Shown one piece after another: positions 61,826 to 64,000 of a stretch of 64,000 nucleotides of DNA (position 1 is the first letter of the stretch; every line of letters starts with the position of its first letter). The position numbers and the translations under genes are program-made. The stretch comes from Phoronis australis (Eukaryota > Phoronida > Phoronidae), in assembly GCA_002633005.1 (NCBI GenBank), contig NMRA01000194.1, forward strand, positions 660,259 through 724,258, given 5' to 3'. The notes under the pieces are model-generated. The model had not been told where the DNA came from. It was given only the letters and a program-made list of their open reading frames with translations, and did not search any database.

Positions 61826-64000
61826 CTAGAAGAGATTATGCTGGTTGTACAAGTCAGTCAGATTCGAATCCCAAGTGCAGTAAAATTTCTTCAATTTGGA
61901 GAAAAACAATCGCTATAATAAGTATTTTCCTTTTTCGGAGGCTTACTAGATCTCTGCAATGTTCAAAATTTTACCACATGTGCTATAAAGTAAAAAACAA
62001 ATGCTAAAGCAAAGTAAATTTTCTTAAAACTTAGGTTTTGTTAAGAAATTTGACAAAATAAAACTTCAATTGTATACCAGACTGTGTCCCAAACTGAATA
62101 AAAACAGCAACATTAAACAAAATAAGCGAAGAGTTTGACCTATTTTTGCTGTACCCAATAAGCGTGCTCATAGAGTAACATATAAATGATGTTGCTGTTT
62201 TAGTTGATGTAAGCACTCTGAAGATGTCGTGAGGGGCCTTATGAGCATGCGCATTAGATGAAACTGATATGAGGCCTTCTTGCTTTTTGCTTTGTCGTGA
62301 ATGTCGACGATTGAACTAGGAAGATCTGGAGGTATTTATGATATTTATTGGTTTCGATGTCAACAAATGGAAGCAATGAACGTGTTGCTGTCGCAGATAA
62401 AATGTTAAATTACTCTCAGACTTGACATGCTTGGGTTATTCCGGAAGTGGCCGGCAGACGACCATATTGAATGTCAGTTGTGTACCTTTCTCTTTATTAT
62501 GTTATATTGTAGAGGGCTACTTAAAGGTGCCTGTGCTCTATGACTATGACTTTCATTTTTAAATCTCATGGGCGGCGCACCACAGGGGGGTCTGAGGGGC
62601 TATAGCCCCCACTTTTTTCAGGGCTGCGCCGCAATTGAATCAGTGCGAGGCATAAATTCGCCGAATAGCTTCCAGCGTATAAAGCGCTTCTACTAGAGTC
62701 TACTAGACTAGTAGCCTTGGCTGTATATAAATATACAGCTTTGCACCGATGCGGGTAAAAAAGTGGTAAGATAAAATCTGACACAAAATTAGCGTCATTA
62801 AAAACTAGTCTTCCTTGAGTAATTTAAATTATTCAACGGTGTAGGCAAAAATGGCGTTCTACCGCTATTCTGCTGCTAAAGTTGTGGAGTGATCTTTAGC
62901 GACCGCTTTCGGCGCCATGAAATTTTGCGTCACCTATTGGCCAGTTTCTTTTTTCGCCAATTCTTCAATCAACTGTTGTTCTTTCATGAGGTTGCGTACA
63001 CGTCACAATAAATTATCAGAACTGGTTTCACCTCATTAAAAGTTTTTAGAATTTTGGTAACGGAAAATCGAATTTCAAAAGAAATTTTGTTGCTTCCAAG
63101 CTATCATTATCTCCCGAGAGATGTCGCAAAAATTTAGGAAATGGCGCGTGCACGTGACACGAGCGTACTGTTTTCAAAACGAGGAAATACTTTTCATTGT
63201 TAGAAAAGGCAGAGAGTTACGCAAGAAAATGAAGTTTATTGCATTGTTTTTCACTTAAACGGCTGTAACGGGCAAGGTGAGTGTCGGTTGACTCCCAGAT
63301 TTTGCATGCAAACCGTCCGGTCTTTAGCTATAGATGTTGATTACAAGTTTTATGGCGCGGTGACGAGCAGAACTACTTTGGCTGTGTGCAATTTCGCTGT
63401 CTACGGAAGAAATACACGCAGTGGGACCTAGCTGTATTTTGACGACAGTCTTCATACACTGATACAGCTGGCTGGCTGGTAGGCAATGACCATCGCCTCT
63501 GTTGGCCCGAACCAGAGGCGATGCAGAGGCTATAGGCGCTCTGTACGCTGGAAGGTTTTCAGCGAATTATGCCTCGCACCGACTAAACCATCAAAGACAC
63601 GTTGTTATAAATACCTTCTGCGCATAGAGGAACACCTTAGGAGGTTGTCGATGTGTTTAAGTCCTTCCAACTCGAACAAATACTCCCGTTATGAAACTTT
63701 TTCTTCGATCAGTCCCTATTTCAGTTCCCAAAATTGTGAAATCAAAATTTTTGTACTGCGCACGCTCCAATTTTTACCGCGCTCGCTAGGTGATGTGACT
63801 TCATAACCTCAATAATTTTTAAATAGGCCAAAGGTGAGCCATTGCAGTCTTGTCAGTCAAATGTTCGTTTCCAAAATGCCACCACTTATACTTGTCTTTA
63901 ATTGGCGTTACTTGAAACTGTTTGTATTTCAATGAATTATTGTTTGTATTTGATAAAAATAAATGCTGTTGATATGACATTTAATAGTCTTTGTGCACAT
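61826..64000. other. Right end of window, no coding exon recognised
   Basis: The DNAJB11 signal-peptide exon and promoter should lie here or beyond, but no minus-strand ATG with a hydrophobic stretch and a donor in the right phase was found. On the plus strand, GGGCAAG|GTGAGT at about 63273 is a good donor preceded by a nine-codon open frame (MKFIALFFT then stop), so a 5'UTR exon of another gene is possible. An AATAAA on the plus strand lies near 63958. Confidence 0.4.
62641..63583. repeat. Inverted repeat pair, possible ~940-bp element
   Basis: CAGTGCGAGGCATAAATTCG...TTCCAGCGTATAAAGCGC (62641-62692) recurs inverted as GGCGCTCTGTACGCTGGAAG...GCGAATTATGCCTCGCACCG (63537-63582). The arms are about 47 bp and 85-90 percent alike. 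No target duplication was found, and the interior has no recognised gene. Confidence 0.5.

Noticed and set aside
62078-62113. Minus-strand ATG followed by hydrophobic codons (MLLFLFSLGHSL) and GTATAC as the DNAJB11 signal exon
   Set aside because: The possible donor leaves phase 0, but the J-domain exon needs two preceding bases. Joining them gives a stop at once.

Overview
The window is nuclear DNA of an animal, most likely a marine invertebrate. It is AT-rich. Its genes are split into many short exons (46–243 nt) with GT-AG introns, and the introns and intergenic DNA are full of small inverted-repeat transposons, minisatellites and tRNA-derived SINE-like elements. Protein similarity to the human orthologues is high, but the sequence alone does not settle the phylum; a deuterostome such as a hemichordate is a guess. 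There are two N gaps (17250-17658 and 43698-43876) and a single N at 53206.

Layout: 1-870 is a diverged ~140-bp tandem repeat. 875-1596 (-) is a two-exon dispanin/CD225 (IFITM-like) membrane protein. 1.6-6.45 kb is repeat-rich with no convincing intact gene. 6497-14431 (-) is KANSL2, the NSL complex subunit, with eight coding exons that join in phase. 14.4-19.3 kb is intergenic and holds a 1.46-kb hAT-like element. 19283-30679 (+) is cyclin T (P-TEFb), nine exons, 700 aa, with a 3'UTR to about 31.8 kb. 32086-45562 (-) is IQCB1/nephrocystin-5, fourteen exons, 586 aa, tail-to-tail with cyclin T. 45904-49869 (+) is ribulose-phosphate 3-epimerase (RPE), five exons, 227 aa, head-to-head with IQCB1 across 341 bp. 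50.1-54.0 kb is repeat-rich and includes a 680-bp duplication around the single N. 54083-61825 (-) is DNAJB11/ERdj3, nine exons; the first (signal peptide) exon was not found. 61.8-64 kb has no recognised coding exon.

The five main genes are housekeeping functions and not one pathway: chromatin acetylation (KANSL2), transcription elongation (cyclin T), cilium/centrosome (IQCB1), pentose phosphate pathway (RPE) and ER protein folding (DNAJB11). KANSL2 and CCNT1 are also neighbours in human (12q13.11), so that pair looks like conserved microsynteny. All exon boundaries were read by hand from splice motifs, reading phase and remembered human homologues; none was checked by alignment software or transcripts.

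The most unusual region is around IQCB1 exon 2 (42.6-44.9 kb). The exon is present twice, with an identical protein and four silent differences. Each copy is fused to an array of a 68-bp repeat that carries the end of the exon and its splice donor. The gap between the copies means an unmerged haplotype is a serious alternative.
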